Positions 8,230 through 17,565 of a stretch of DNA of 64,000 bases are shown piece after piece. The notes beneath the pieces were generated by a model. The model saw nothing but the letters and a program-made list of their open reading frames with translations. It had not been told where the DNA came from and did no database searches. The translations under genes were made by a program, and so were the position numbers. This DNA is from Mycobacterium sp. 4858 (GTDB lineage: Bacteria > Actinomycetota > Actinomycetes > Mycobacteriales > Mycobacteriaceae), in contig NZ_LT968776.1 of the NCBI RefSeq assembly GCF_900240975.1, positions 3,283,092-3,347,091 on the forward strand. The letters run 5' to 3'. Each line of letters starts with the position of its first letter. Position 1 is the first letter of the stretch.

Positions 8230-9012
8230 ATGATGGAACTGGAAACGCTGCTCTACGCGTTGGATGGCCACGTTGCGACCATCACGCTCAATCGACCCGA
8301 CCGGCTGAACGCCTTCAATCAGCATATGTGCGAGGATTTCTCGCAGGTCTGGCGCCATGTTCGGCTCGATGACGAGGTGCACGCCGTGGTGGTGCGAGCG
8401 GCTGGTGAGCGCGCTTTCTGCACGGGCGTAGACACGGACGACACGCTGGAGATGGTGTCCCGGCCCAATCTGTGGAGCCGCGAGGATCCCAGCAGTTATC
8501 TGTCCCCCAAGGCTAATCAGGTGTGGAAGCCGGTTATCTGCGCAGTGCACGGAATGGCGGCGGGTGGCGCGTTCTATTTGCTCAATGAGGCGGACATCAT
8601 CATCAGCTCCCACGATGCGACGTTCTTCGATCCGCATGTGACTTACGGGCTTGCTGCCGTGCTCGAGCCTGTGGGGCTCGCCGCCCGGATGCCGCTGGGT
8701 GAAGTGCTGCGGATCGCGCTCATGGGCCTCAACGAGCGAATGTCGGCCAGCCGTGCCATGCAAATGGGCTTGGTATCGGAGGTCACCGAGCGTGAGGAGC
8801 TTTGGCCACGTGCCGACGAGATCGCTCACCAGATCGCGGCCAACGAGCCCCTGGCGGTGCAGGGAACGGTGAAGGCGATCTGGGACTCACTCGACGTCGG
8901 ACGTACCGATGCCATCCGCAATGGTGTGCACTACACGCAGCTAGCCAACGGCGTGGAGACCGTGAAGGTGACTCGCGGTGGAGCTGGCAAGCCGCAATGG
9001 AGGTTGCGGTAG
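8230..9012 (+). CDS. Enoyl-CoA hydratase/isomerase family protein (crotonase)
   Basis: A 260-residue crotonase-fold protein: VATITLNRPDRLNAFN at the N-terminus, FCTGVDTDDTLE, and the oxyanion-hole loop AVHGMAAGGAFYLL. At the two positions where hydratases carry catalytic glutamates I read tyrosine (GGAFYLL) and histidine (FDPHVTYG), so simple hydration is doubtful; isomerase, hydrolase or other crotonase chemistry is possible. GAAGGGA at 8221-8227 supports the ATG at 8230 or 8233. The next gene is convergent, 10 bases away. Confidence 0.88.
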   Translation: MMELETLLYALDGHVATITLNRPDRLNAFNQHMCEDFSQVWRHVRLDDEVHAVVVRAAGERAFCTGVDTDDTLEMVSRPNLWSREDPSSYLSPKANQVWKPVICAVHGMAAGGAFYLLNEADIIISSHDATFFDPHVTYGLAAVLEPVGLAARMPLGEVLRIALMGLNERMSASRAMQMGLVSEVTEREELWPRADEIAHQIAANEPLAVQGTVKAIWDSLDVGRTDAIRNGVHYTQLANGVETVKVTRGGAGKPQWRLR

Positions 9013-9022
9013 TCCCTGCGAC

Positions 9023-9835
9023 TCATCGAAAGTCCGAACCTCCATCCACGTTGAGATCTGCCCCTGTGGTGAAAGAGTTGAGTCGCGAGCCCAGCAGCGC
9101 GATCATCGGCGCGATCTCCTCGGGGCGCCCGGCGCGGCCGACGTATCCGAGAGCATCGCCGAAAACCTGCTGTAGAAGCGCGCCGACATCCTCGGCAGTG
9201 CGCGGCCCCGTGGGCTCCCGAGGCATCGCCTCGATGAAGTTGCTGACCTGCTCGGTCATGAAGGTCCCCGGCGAAACGGTATTGACCAGAATGCCCTCAC
9301 GGGCAAGTGTCTGGGACAAGTTCTTGGTCATACTGGTCAATGCAGCTTTGGCGGCTGTGTAGGCGATCAGCCTGGGTGATTGCCGTTGCACGGAATGCGC
9401 TGAGATGTTGACGATGCGCCCCCAGTCGGCAGATCGCAGCAGCGGGAGCGCAGCGCGGCACGTCCGCACAGCGCTGAGCAGAATCAGGTCGAGCGCTCTC
9501 GTCCAATCGTCATCGGACAGCTCATCGAACCCAGCCACGAGTTCGAGGCCGGGGCCCACGGTGTTGATCAGGACATTGGCAGTGTCCCAACAAGATTCGA
9601 TCTGCCGGAAGGCCGCGTGCACGCTTTGCGCCTGAGCAAGATCAATGGGCACCACGAGCGCCTCCGGGCTACCCGCGGCGCGAAGTTCGGCCGCCACCTG
9701 CTCGAGCCGTCTGCGACTGCGCGCCAGAATGGCTAGTCGTGCCCCCTCTTGCGCGTAGACGTGCGCGGTTGCCAGCCCCATGCCTGCGGTCGCCCCGGTG
9801 ATGATCACCCGCGCGTCCTTTACGGCCAGTTCCAT
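9023..9835 (-). CDS. Short-chain dehydrogenase/reductase (SDR)
   Basis: A 270-residue classical SDR. The nucleotide-binding motif TGATAGMG is near residue 12, the catalytic serine lies in RIVNISAHS, and YTAAKAAL is the YxxxK motif. The C-terminal TTGADLNVDGGSDF is typical for the family. I use the ATG at 9835, preceded by GAGGGAGAAAA; the 26 extra upstream codons of the longer frame look non-coding. The alcohol or ketone substrate is unknown. Confidence 0.88.
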   Translation of the reverse strand: MELAVKDARVIITGATAGMGLATAHVYAQEGARLAILARSRRRLEQVAAELRAAGSPEALVVPIDLAQAQSVHAAFRQIESCWDTANVLINTVGPGLELVAGFDELSDDDWTRALDLILLSAVRTCRAALPLLRSADWGRIVNISAHSVQRQSPRLIAYTAAKAALTSMTKNLSQTLAREGILVNTVSPGTFMTEQVSNFIEAMPREPTGPRTAEDVGALLQQVFGDALGYVGRAGRPEEIAPMIALLGSRLNSFTTGADLNVDGGSDFR

Positions 9836-10019
9836 ACTTAGCTTTTCTCCCTCGCCCCGGCGACAGCATGCGCGCTGAAAGTGGTGCACGCGCACCGTGG
9901 CGAGGGCGCGCATGCATCGCGCTACAAGATGTTATATAGTTTACTGATTCACCGAAGGATGCGGAATCGCGGCCCCAACGGAACGACTGGCCGACAGGAC
10001 GAATGCGCTAGGGGCCGGC

Positions 10020-10685
10020 CTATATCTGGACCGCATGGTCCCGGATGGTGATCCCGTCGAACAGTGCTGAGATGAGAAGGTCGGCGACCTTTTCAGGGGA
10101 TCGCTTGGCGCGGTCGGGCCATTCGACGGTCCAGTTCAGCGATCCCATGATGAGGAGCCTCAGGGTCTGCAGGTCGAGGTCGTCTCGAATTTCGCCAGCG
10201 TCGCGCGCGTCGCTGAGGAGTCCGTCCCAGAGCTTGCCGTAGGGCCGTTGGTCGACGCGGATGTGACGCTTGCGCAGCTCGTCGGGAAGCTGGCCGAGGA
10301 TGCGTGCATTGGCTGCCGTGTAGTCGACGGCCTCGATCACGGCCTCGGCGTGCGCATGAATCGCGGCGCCAAGACGCGCGGTCGCCGAGGCTTCGGGGCC
10401 CAGGGCTTCGACGGCCGAGACGACGTGTTCGTGCGTCTTCTCGAGTCCGACGCGCAGCATCTCTGCGACTAGCGTGTCCTTCGAGTCGAAGTAGTAGTAC
10501 AGGCTGCCTTGTTTGACCTCGGCGGCCTCCGCGATGTCGGTGAGGCGCGTGCCGGCGTATCCGTTCTGGCTGAACACCCGTGCGGCGGAATCGAGGATCC
10601 GTGCCCGCGTTCGTGCTGACTTCGCGAATGGCACCCTGGTCCGGCTCTTCGTTGTCACCGCCCGAGTATACGAGAAACCGCGCAT
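10020..10685 (-). CDS. TetR-family transcriptional regulator
   Basis: About 221 residues. The N-terminal helix-turn-helix is ARILDSAARVFSQNGYAGTRLTDIAEAAEVKQGSLYYYFDSKDTL. The rest is a helical ligand-binding domain with no assignable ligand. A GTG at 10658 is an alternative start close to the DNA-binding domain. It is divergent from the SDR at 10837, so autoregulation together with that gene is plausible. Confidence 0.9.
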   Translation of the reverse strand: MRGFSYTRAVTTKSRTRVPFAKSARTRARILDSAARVFSQNGYAGTRLTDIAEAAEVKQGSLYYYFDSKDTLVAEMLRVGLEKTHEHVVSAVEALGPEASATARLGAAIHAHAEAVIEAVDYTAANARILGQLPDELRKRHIRVDQRPYGKLWDGLLSDARDAGEIRDDLDLQTLRLLIMGSLNWTVEWPDRAKRSPEKVADLLISALFDGITIRDHAVQI

Positions 10686-10789
10686 TTCTCCGGTCGCCGT
10701 CGACGCATGCGGTGGGTCGGAGCGGCTTCCGCGTCGCTCGGCACCGGCCCGTCGTGCACGATTGCGGGGGGTTGCAGGATAAGCTTATA

Positions 10790-10807
10790 TTCTATTCGCT
10801 AGTAGAA
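10790..10807. promoter_or_regulatory. Inverted repeat between TetR and SDR genes
   Basis: TTCTA (10790-10794) and TAGAA (10803-10807) form an imperfect inverted repeat 30 bases upstream of the SDR start. It is a candidate operator for the divergent TetR gene. Confidence 0.35.
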
Positions 10808-10836
10808 AGTAGGTGTTGATCGGGAAGGGGTAAGCG

Positions 10837-11598
10837 GTGCGGATGGACGATTCCGTAGCGTTGGTCACTGGGGGCGCTTCCGGCCTGGGGCTTGCAGCCG
10901 CCGCAGCGTTGCGAGACAGTGGCGCGACAGTCGTCATCGCCGATCTGCCGTCTTCTGCGGGTCGGGCGGTTGCGGCCGACCTCGGCGAGGACGTTCTGTT
11001 TGCGCCAACGGACGTGTGCGACGAATCCACTGTCGAAGCGGCACTCGACCTTGCGCAGTCGGCCGGCGACTTGCGGATAGTCGTGAATTGCGCCGGGGTC
11101 GGTATCTCTCGTCGCGTGCTCGGCAGAGAAGGCGCGCACCCGACGGCGGATTTCGCCAGGGTGATCGGCGTCAACTTGATCGGCACGTTCAATGTCATCC
11201 GGTCCGCGGTCGCCCGGATGACGACCACCCCGCTCGACGCCGAAGAGCGGGGTGTCATCGTGAATACCGCATCGATCGCCGCCTACGACGGGCAGATTGG
11301 CCAGGTCGCCTATTCTGCCTCGAAAGGGGGCGTCGCGGCGATGACGCTGCCGTTGGCCCGCGATCTGGCGAGTCACGCCATTCGCGTGATGGCTATCGCG
11401 CCGGGACTCTTCGAAACGCCATTACTCGGCGTCCTGCCCGATGAGGCACTCGGCGCGATGACCCGAGTAATACCCCATCCCAAACGTTTCGGAAGGCCGA
11501 GCGAATTCGGCCAGCTCGTCGTGCATATCACGCAGAACCCGATGCTCAACGGTGAAGTGGTGCGGCTCGACGCGGGCCTGCGAATGCCAGCCCGCTAG
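10837..11598 (+). CDS. SDR, 3-hydroxyacyl-CoA dehydrogenase (HSD10) type
   Basis: A 253-residue SDR with VALVTGGASGLGLAAA, the NCAG motif (NCAGVG) and YSASKGGVAAMTLPLARDLA. The AIAPGLFETPLL and PHPKRFGRPSEF segments are characteristic of the type II 3-hydroxyacyl-CoA dehydrogenase group, so it probably oxidises a 3-hydroxyacyl-CoA or hydroxysteroid-like substrate (inference from family). The GTG at 10837 has AAGGGG 7-8 bases upstream. Confidence 0.88.
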   Translation: MRMDDSVALVTGGASGLGLAAAAALRDSGATVVIADLPSSAGRAVAADLGEDVLFAPTDVCDESTVEAALDLAQSAGDLRIVVNCAGVGISRRVLGREGAHPTADFARVIGVNLIGTFNVIRSAVARMTTTPLDAEERGVIVNTASIAAYDGQIGQVAYSASKGGVAAMTLPLARDLASHAIRVMAIAPGLFETPLLGVLPDEALGAMTRVIPHPKRFGRPSEFGQLVVHITQNPMLNGEVVRLDAGLRMPAR

Positions 11599-11733
11599 CG
11601 GTGACGAACCCGCGGGCCGCGCCCGGTTCGCCAACCCGTCGCCTGGACGCCGACCGTGGCGAAACATGGCTACCCTCGTTCGGTTGCAGGCCGGGCCGTC
11701 GGACCAACAGCCAAGGCGTCGAAGGCAATTGAG

Positions 11734-12876
11734 TCAGACGCATTTCGGAAGTCCAAGATGACGCTCCGCCACGATGTTGCGGTTGATCTCGGTAGTGCCC
11801 CCGCGGATCGTGCAAAGTGGTGCATGGCGGCCCTCGTACTCGATCCAACCATCCGCGGCTGCGCCAGCCTCGCCAAACCGAAGCAGACCCGCCGCTCCGG
11901 CGCGCTGTTGGAACCAATGGGCAGCCTTTTGATATGCCGTGGTCGCAAAGAGCTTGGTCATCGCACCTTCGACTACGGGCAACTCACCGCTCGCCGCCAG
12001 CCACGCCGACCGCTGTGTCAGCAGCTTCGCGACTTCATTGTCCATAGCGGTCTGGGCCATCTGCTGTCGTATGGCGGGGTCGCGCACCGCACCGGTGTCT
12101 TCGGCCCACTGCCGAAAATGCCGCAACAGCGCAACACCGCCGTTTGTCTCACCGACGACGCCGCGTTCGAACGACAACCCGACGCCCATCGCCGCCCAAC
12201 CATTGTTAACGCCTCCGAGGACCCACTCATCGCCCACGCGGACATCGTCGAAGAACGTCGCGTTGGTGCGCTCGGACCCGATCGTCCACACCGGTTCCAC
12301 TGAAATGCCGGGAGTGTCCATGGGAAGCACGAACATGGTGAGACCGCGGTGCTTCGGCAGAGTCGGGTCCGTGCGCGTCAGCAGCAGGATCCAATCGGCT
12401 TCGTGGGCCATCGTCGTCCACATCTTGGATCCGTTGATCACCCACTGGTCGCCATCGCGAATCGCGCGCGTCGACACCGAAGCCACGTCACTTCCGCTCC
12501 CCGGCTCGCTGTAGCCAAGGCAGGCATAGGATTTCGCAGAAAGCAACGAGGAGAGGATGCGTTCTCGATGGAACTCGGACCCTAGCCGGTTAACCATCGC
12601 GGAAACGATCAGCATCACAGAAAGTGCGTCGTAGGGCACCGTCGCCTTCTCGAGCTCGTTGAAGAGGATCCAGAGTTCGATCGGATCACCCTTGCCCAGC
12701 CCCGGTACGGTGCGTTCGAGCAGCCCTCGCCGTGCGAGCTCCTGATACAAGGCCGGGCAGGCGAATGTGCCGGTGCGATGGTGTTCACCGCGACGATCTG
12801 GCGTGTAAGTGAGGGCGATGACGTCCTTGATCTCCTGACGGAATGCCGCCGCCTCAGTGGAGAGATTGAAATCCAT
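11734..12876 (-). CDS. Acyl-CoA dehydrogenase, subunit-type A
   Basis: A 380-residue acyl-CoA dehydrogenase. LGYSEPGSGSDVASVSTRA is the FAD-binding middle segment and CTIRGGTTEINRNIVAERHLGLPK the C-terminal FAD signature. It is followed upstream in the same operon by a second, dissimilar dehydrogenase (12882-13937, 5 bases apart). Adjacent unlike pairs of this kind form alpha2-beta2 enzymes in mycobacterial steroid and acyl side-chain oxidation (established for ChsE-type pairs); a heterotetramer is likely here by inference. Confidence 0.92.
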   Translation of the reverse strand: MDFNLSTEAAAFRQEIKDVIALTYTPDRRGEHHRTGTFACPALYQELARRGLLERTVPGLGKGDPIELWILFNELEKATVPYDALSVMLIVSAMVNRLGSEFHRERILSSLLSAKSYACLGYSEPGSGSDVASVSTRAIRDGDQWVINGSKMWTTMAHEADWILLLTRTDPTLPKHRGLTMFVLPMDTPGISVEPVWTIGSERTNATFFDDVRVGDEWVLGGVNNGWAAMGVGLSFERGVVGETNGGVALLRHFRQWAEDTGAVRDPAIRQQMAQTAMDNEVAKLLTQRSAWLAASGELPVVEGAMTKLFATTAYQKAAHWFQQRAGAAGLLRFGEAGAAADGWIEYEGRHAPLCTIRGGTTEINRNIVAERHLGLPKCV

Positions 12877-12881
12877 TGCCG

Positions 12882-13937
12882 CTACCGCTTTCTCGACGTG
12901 TCATCGGTAGAGACTGCCCCGAACAATCGGTCTGCCAAGTGCTGGTACTGAACAGCGGGGTCGCCGAGCACGAGCGACCAGCCGCGCGCTCGGCGGTAGT
13001 ACAAACCGATGTCGTACTCGTTGGCAAACCCGTACCCGCCGTGGTAGTGCAGCACACGGTCGGTGACCTGGGCCGCCACTTCGGTCGCGAAGAGATAGGC
13101 CATCAAAGCAAGCGATGTCGGATCGTTGACCTCGTTGTCGTCGACATCGGTGGACCTCGGCGCGGTGGAATCCGAAGTGTCCATGGCCCACGCCGCTTTG
13201 AAAGTGAGCAGCCGGGCGCCATCGATAAGCCCCGGCAAATCGGCCAATCCGTGTTGTACCGCTTGGAACGTGCCGATCGGCCGGCCGAACTGCTCGCGTG
13301 ACTTTACGTACTCCACTCCGGTGTCGAGGCTCTTCGCAGCGATGCCGACCAGCGATGCGGCGGTGAGTATTTGCCACTCCGACAGCGCACGTGACCACAC
13401 CGACTTGTCGCCTAGGTTCGATGCGGTGTTGTGGTCGAAGGTCCGAAAGGCCACGGGCATGCACGCGTGGTTTGCCGGCGCCACTCCGGGGGGCTCGGCA
13501 GACACGGCTACCGTGACCTCGTCACACGGGCCGACGACGGTGCGGGCGACCGCCCCGGCGGGAATGAGGCCCCAGTCGAGTCCGCCGGTTGCAGACTGCA
13601 GCGCGATCGTCGCAAGCTCGTCCCCGGCGAGCAGTTCAGCGGACGGCTCGGGCAGGGCGCGCAAGGCTACCGTGTGTTCGATGATGGGAACGGGCGCTAC
13701 CGATCTCCCAACGCATTCGCCCAAGACCACGAGGTCGGCCATGGTGGCTCCGCCGCCTCCTTTCTCCGCCGCGACCCCCATCGCCGGCGCATCCAGAGCG
13801 CACAGCTTCGACCACAGCTCGGAGTCGAAGCCAAGCGGCTCCGCTCGCCGGACGACGATCGGTTCCGAAGTCTTTGCGAAGAACTCGGAGAACAGTTCTT
13901 CGACTGCTCGCTGATCCTCGCTGAGGCTGACCTTCAA
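12882..13937 (-). CDS. Acyl-CoA dehydrogenase, subunit-type B
   Basis: A 351-residue divergent acyl-CoA dehydrogenase: N-terminal helical domain MKVSLSEDQRAVEELFSEFF, SREQFGRPIGTFQAVQHGLAD and HYHGGYGFANEYDIGLYYRRA. The central beta domain is short and poorly conserved, as in partner subunits. The start is TTG at 13937, whose last bases overlap the TGA stop of the upstream gene (TTGA), so translation is probably coupled. It presumably works with the 380-residue partner downstream. Confidence 0.88.
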   Translation of the reverse strand: MKVSLSEDQRAVEELFSEFFAKTSEPIVVRRAEPLGFDSELWSKLCALDAPAMGVAAEKGGGGATMADLVVLGECVGRSVAPVPIIEHTVALRALPEPSAELLAGDELATIALQSATGGLDWGLIPAGAVARTVVGPCDEVTVAVSAEPPGVAPANHACMPVAFRTFDHNTASNLGDKSVWSRALSEWQILTAASLVGIAAKSLDTGVEYVKSREQFGRPIGTFQAVQHGLADLPGLIDGARLLTFKAAWAMDTSDSTAPRSTDVDDNEVNDPTSLALMAYLFATEVAAQVTDRVLHYHGGYGFANEYDIGLYYRRARGWSLVLGDPAVQYQHLADRLFGAVSTDDTSRKR

Positions 13938-14800
13938 CGCGCCGGCCCGCTCGCGGCGACAGCGGTGGTCGCGCTACTCAGCGATCGCGTGCGGGGCAGA
14001 GCAGTGATCGTCGAGCGGTCGAAGGAGGAGGATCCTTCGATGACCATGGCCCGACGGAGTTGGAGTATCGGGAGAGAAGCCAAGGCTGACATTGCGCGTG
14101 CCCCGTTCGGAGCATCCTTCCACGAGGGTGAGGCCAACTCGAGTTCGGCCTCACCCACCTGCACGGAAGTGATCTGCGAACGCATCTGGCAACGAGTCAC
14201 CTCGTCGACACCGGGGCTGTTGACGATAGGTGGGATGTAGCGAGAACAAAAGGCGTACCCGATGCTGCCCGCCTGCGCGATCTTGTCCAGCGCGACGTCG
14301 TCGACTGGCTTCGCGTTGCGTATTGTGCCGCGCGCCAACACCGTTCCGTACTCCGACATTTCCCACGATAGGTCGCCGGAATCGTCTCGTATCGGGCTGA
14401 AGTCTGCGCCCAGCTTGGCGAAACCCGTGAACTCGCGGCCGACGGTGACCGGCCGAATCTGGTCGACCCACATCACGGGCCAGAAGTTCCCTCTGGTCGT
14501 CCCCTCCTCGCCGTTGTGGGTCACGCTGATACCGACGCACAGCTCTTCGTAGCCGTGACCTGCGAGGTAGTCCACCTGGTCGAATGAGCGCCTGCTGATG
14601 ACGACCGTCGGCTGCTCCGGGAGGTCGAGCTCCGCCGGTACCAGTGGACGCACCGCGACCGGATCGGTGACGAAGGTGATGTCGAGCGCTCGGAGATATC
14701 CCCACTGTGATACCTGCGGAAGCTCCGTCGGCCCGAACACGATGGGCATCTCATAACGCTCGCCCGGGTGACATGTGAACCCCTGATCGGCTGACGACAT
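13934..14800 (-). CDS. Acetoacetate decarboxylase-fold protein
   Basis: A 288-residue protein with RYEMPIVFGPTELP, LRALDITFVTDPVAVRPLVPAELDLP and an ARGTIRNAKPVDD segment, which match the acetoacetate decarboxylase (ADC) superfamily. I cannot place the Schiff-base lysine with confidence, and many members have no proven decarboxylase activity. The ATG at 14800 is preceded by GGGAAGGAA; the longer frame to 14899 runs into the promoter elements. It is the first gene of the operon with the two acyl-CoA dehydrogenases. Confidence 0.75.
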   Translation of the reverse strand: MSSADQGFTCHPGERYEMPIVFGPTELPQVSQWGYLRALDITFVTDPVAVRPLVPAELDLPEQPTVVISRRSFDQVDYLAGHGYEELCVGISVTHNGEEGTTRGNFWPVMWVDQIRPVTVGREFTGFAKLGADFSPIRDDSGDLSWEMSEYGTVLARGTIRNAKPVDDVALDKIAQAGSIGYAFCSRYIPPIVNSPGVDEVTRCQMRSQITSVQVGEAELELASPSWKDAPNGARAMSALASLPILQLRRAMVIEGSSSFDRSTITALPRTRSLSSATTAVAASGPAR

Positions 14801-14883
14801 CTCGAGTATTCCTTCCCTAGGTGGATCAAAATCTACCGAAAGTTCGATAATGCGACAAGAGGCGGTGGGAGTCCATTTCACCC

Positions 14884-14909
14884 TAGAATCTGTCGACAAC
14901 TAGAATCTG
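14884..14909. promoter_or_regulatory. Two direct AGAWTCT elements, divergent promoter region
   Basis: TAGAATCTG occurs at 14884-14892 and again at 14901-14909, 17 bases apart, between the ADC-fold operon (reverse) and the LLM gene (forward). The palindrome TGTCGACA lies between them. Confidence 0.6.
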
Positions 14910-14966
14910 CCAGTGCGGCGCTGGAAGCATCCCGCCGGTAACACCACCCCGCGATCAAGGAGAGTC

Positions 14967-15986
14967 ATGGACGTCGACCTGGTTGCTCCGAATGACGTCG
15001 GCGCCCTGGCCGCCGCGAAGAAAGCGGAAGCGGCCGGATATCGCGGAGTGTGGATGCCCGAGATGAAGCACGATCCGTTTCCGCTGCTGGCGATGTGCGC
15101 GCAGGACACAAGCACGGTTGCCCTGGGCACCAATATCGCCGTCGCGTTCGCTCGCAACCCTATGACCACAGCGCTGCTCGCGAACGACTTGCAGCTCTAC
15201 TCCCGAGGTCGATTCATGCTGGGGCTGGGCTCGCAAGTGAAGGCTCATATCAGCCGCCGGTTCTGCATGCCCTGGTCAGCTCCGGCCGACCGGATGCGCG
15301 ACTACGTCCTGGCCATCCGGGCGATCTGGGGGAGCTGGCGAACCGGCGAGCGACTTGACCATGAGGGGAAGTTCTACCGACATACGCTCATGACCTCGTT
15401 CTTCGATCCGGGGCCCAACCCACACGGCAATCCGCCGGTGCTTCTGGCAGGCGTTGGCCCCAAAATGTCGCGTGTTGCGGGGGAGGTCGCCGATGGCTTT
15501 CTCCTGCACAGCTTTACAACCGAGCGGTACCTCAGGTCCGTGACGTTGCCTGCGCTTATCGAGGGCCGGGCAGCCACGGGTCGAGACGATCTGGATGGTT
15601 TTCAGATCAGTGGAGCGGTGTTCGTCGTAACGGGTGAAACCGCGGCCGCTCGGGCGGCCGCCGATGCGGCGGTGCGCAGCCGCATTGCTTTCTACGCGTC
15701 CACCCCCGCGTACCTTCCCGTCCTGCAGACCCACGGCTGGGAAGTGATCGGTGATGAGCTGCGGGCCATGATCAAGGCTGATCGCTGGAGCCAATTAGGC
15801 GAGGTTATCGATGACGAGATGCTCGACGCCTTCGCCGTTGTCGCCGATCCGCCGGATGTGGCGCGGGCGTTGACGGACAGATTCGGTTCCGTTTTGAGCC
15901 GGGTTGCCCTGGCTGCGCCATATGACACCTCGGAAGGGCTCTGGCAGCCGATCGTCGAGGAGTTGCGCGACTGGCGGCGTTCATGA
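14967..15986 (+). CDS. LLM-class (F420-type) oxidoreductase
   Basis: A 339-residue luciferase-like TIM-barrel enzyme of the actinobacterial F420-dependent group. YRGVWMPEMKHDPFPLL, VALGTNIAVAFARNPMTTA and SRGRFMLGLGSQVKAHISRRF are the characteristic segments. ATG 14967 follows AAGGAGAG at 14957-14964; the longer frame to 14913 would overlap the promoter. A clear paralogue lies at 37268-38308. Such enzymes transfer hydride with reduced F420 or flavin; the substrate is unknown. Confidence 0.88.
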   Translation: MDVDLVAPNDVGALAAAKKAEAAGYRGVWMPEMKHDPFPLLAMCAQDTSTVALGTNIAVAFARNPMTTALLANDLQLYSRGRFMLGLGSQVKAHISRRFCMPWSAPADRMRDYVLAIRAIWGSWRTGERLDHEGKFYRHTLMTSFFDPGPNPHGNPPVLLAGVGPKMSRVAGEVADGFLLHSFTTERYLRSVTLPALIEGRAATGRDDLDGFQISGAVFVVTGETAAARAAADAAVRSRIAFYASTPAYLPVLQTHGWEVIGDELRAMIKADRWSQLGEVIDDEMLDAFAVVADPPDVARALTDRFGSVLSRVALAAPYDTSEGLWQPIVEELRDWRRS

Positions 15987-15991
15987 CTTGA

Positions 15992-16007
15992 AGCCCCTGA
16001 CAGGGCT
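15992..16007 (+). terminator. Short hairpin after LLM gene
   Basis: AGCCC and GGGCT arms with a 6-base loop, 5 bases after the stop codon. The stem is short, so termination is only possible. Confidence 0.35.
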
Positions 16008-16348
16008 ACAGGGAATTCTTTGAGCCCGCGTGTGCTTCACGAACCTCAGTCATCGGCTCGCCGGCCGTTTCCTGCGGCCTCGTCCCTGGCATTGCTCAGC
16101 CGTCCCGATCAGTTCGTCTCCGAGCTGAGTGGTCTCTGCGAGCGTGGTCCGGGCGCGCAGACCGAGGTAGCCGTACGCGATCTCGACGGCCCGCTCCCTG
16201 GCCGCTTCTCGTGACGGAAGTGCAGTGATCACGGGGGAGAGGTACCAGTCGATGTGCCGGGTGCCCATGAGTGCATTCGTGGCCGATTGCCAATGCTGGT
16301 CGCCGCCGTCGCAGGCAGTGCCGTCACATCCTCGCCGTATTCGCCTCG
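16008..16348. other. Intergenic region with an unrecognised 72-codon ORF
   Basis: The reverse strand has an open frame at 16050-16268 whose composition is protein-like (for example ARERAVEIAYGYLGL and LAETTQLGDELIG). It might be the C-terminal remnant of a larger enzyme, but I cannot name the family and there is no ribosome site. Confidence 0.3.
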
Positions 16349-17254
16349 TCAGCGTGCAGTGTCGAACAGCTTGAGCCGCGAGCGCACCCGGCGCTCGAGG
16401 AAGTCGTCGAGCACGTTCTCGAAGACCGCGTTGTCGTCACCGGCCACCATGTGGTGCGCACCGGCAACCGACGCGAACTCGGCGTGCGGCACCAACTCTA
16501 GGAAGCGCACTGCGTCGCCGACGCTGAGCACATCGGACTCGCCGCCGCGCACCAGCAGAGTCGGCAGCCGCAGGTCCCGCGCCGCCGCACCCAGCCGGGC
16601 TGGGTCAATGAGCTGATCGCGCTGCACGGCCTGATCGTTCGGCGACGCCATAAACGCAGGGTCCCAATGCCAGTACCACCGGCCGTCCCGAAAGCGCAGG
16701 TTCTTTTTCAGGCCGTCGAGGTTGCGCGGCCGCGGTCGGTGAGGAACGTAGGCCGCGACGGCATCGGCGGCCTCCTCCAGCGTGCCGAAGCCGGCCTCGG
16801 CGTGCGACACCATGAATTCGCGGATCCGGCTCGTCCCCGCTGGTTGCAGGAACGGCGACACATCCACCAGGACCAAGCCGAGCGCGAGATCGGGCCGGAC
16901 CCCGATCGCCGCCAACGAGGAATTGCCGCCTAGCGAGGCACCCACATAGACCGGTGGGCGGCCGAGGAAGTCGCCCACCCGGGTCACATCGTTGGCGAAC
17001 CGGTCCAGCCCGTAGTAGCCGTCCGGGGACCAGCTGCTGTCGCCATGCCCACGCAGGTCGACCGTGATGGCATACCAGTTCTTGGCGCCAAGATCGGCAG
17101 CGGTCGAACCCCAGGAATGCCTGGTCTGGCCACCACCGTGCAGCAACACCACTGGCGGATCCGACGGATCACCATAGGCATCCGCGACCATGGTGACGTC
17201 ACCCGCCGGAATCTTCAGCGCCGCGTGTGGTGGCCGGCGGCCGGTGTTGGTCAT
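16349..17254 (-). CDS. Alpha/beta hydrolase
   Basis: A 301-residue hydrolase. VVLLHGGGQTRHSW forms the oxyanion loop, the nucleophile elbow is GASLGG with serine at 107, and the C-terminal histidine lies in VAGAHHMVAGDD. The ATG at 17254 has GAGGAG a few bases upstream. It belongs to the esterase/C-C hydrolase/haloperoxidase-like group; the substrate is unknown. No cap-domain signature lets me choose between ester and C-C bond hydrolysis. Confidence 0.88.
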   Translation of the reverse strand: MTNTGRRPPHAALKIPAGDVTMVADAYGDPSDPPVVLLHGGGQTRHSWGSTAADLGAKNWYAITVDLRGHGDSSWSPDGYYGLDRFANDVTRVGDFLGRPPVYVGASLGGNSSLAAIGVRPDLALGLVLVDVSPFLQPAGTSRIREFMVSHAEAGFGTLEEAADAVAAYVPHRPRPRNLDGLKKNLRFRDGRWYWHWDPAFMASPNDQAVQRDQLIDPARLGAAARDLRLPTLLVRGGESDVLSVGDAVRFLELVPHAEFASVAGAHHMVAGDDNAVFENVLDDFLERRVRSRLKLFDTAR

Positions 17255-17453
17255 GTCGCTCCTCAACTAGTCGCTGGGTGTGAAGCCACCGCGTAAACCG
17301 TGCCAGGTTCTCGCAATACGCTCACACTGCCCACTCATCGTCATACGAGCTCACTCGCCTGGCCCCGAGCACGCCGACTCCGCCCTGGCTGGAGATGGCC
17401 GGTGCGACGGTCACCTGGCTGTTGCGGACTGGCTCTGCAGGTGGCTCCTGTCC

Positions 17454-17565
17454 CTAATCATGTTGCACTCCTGATGTTTTCGCCCAGGCCTCGGACATCT
17501 CGCGCCGCAGCACCTTGCCGGTCTCGGTGGCCGCAGATGATCGACGATTTCGATGCGATCCGGGA
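17454..17565 (-). pseudogene. Acyl-CoA synthetase C-terminal remnant
   Basis: Read on the reverse strand, PDRIEIVDHL is followed, after a 1-base frameshift, by ATETGKVLRREMSEAW and a TAG stop at 17454-17456. This matches the end of AMP-forming acyl-CoA ligases, including the lysine of TGKVLRRE. The rest of the gene is absent. Confidence 0.6.
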
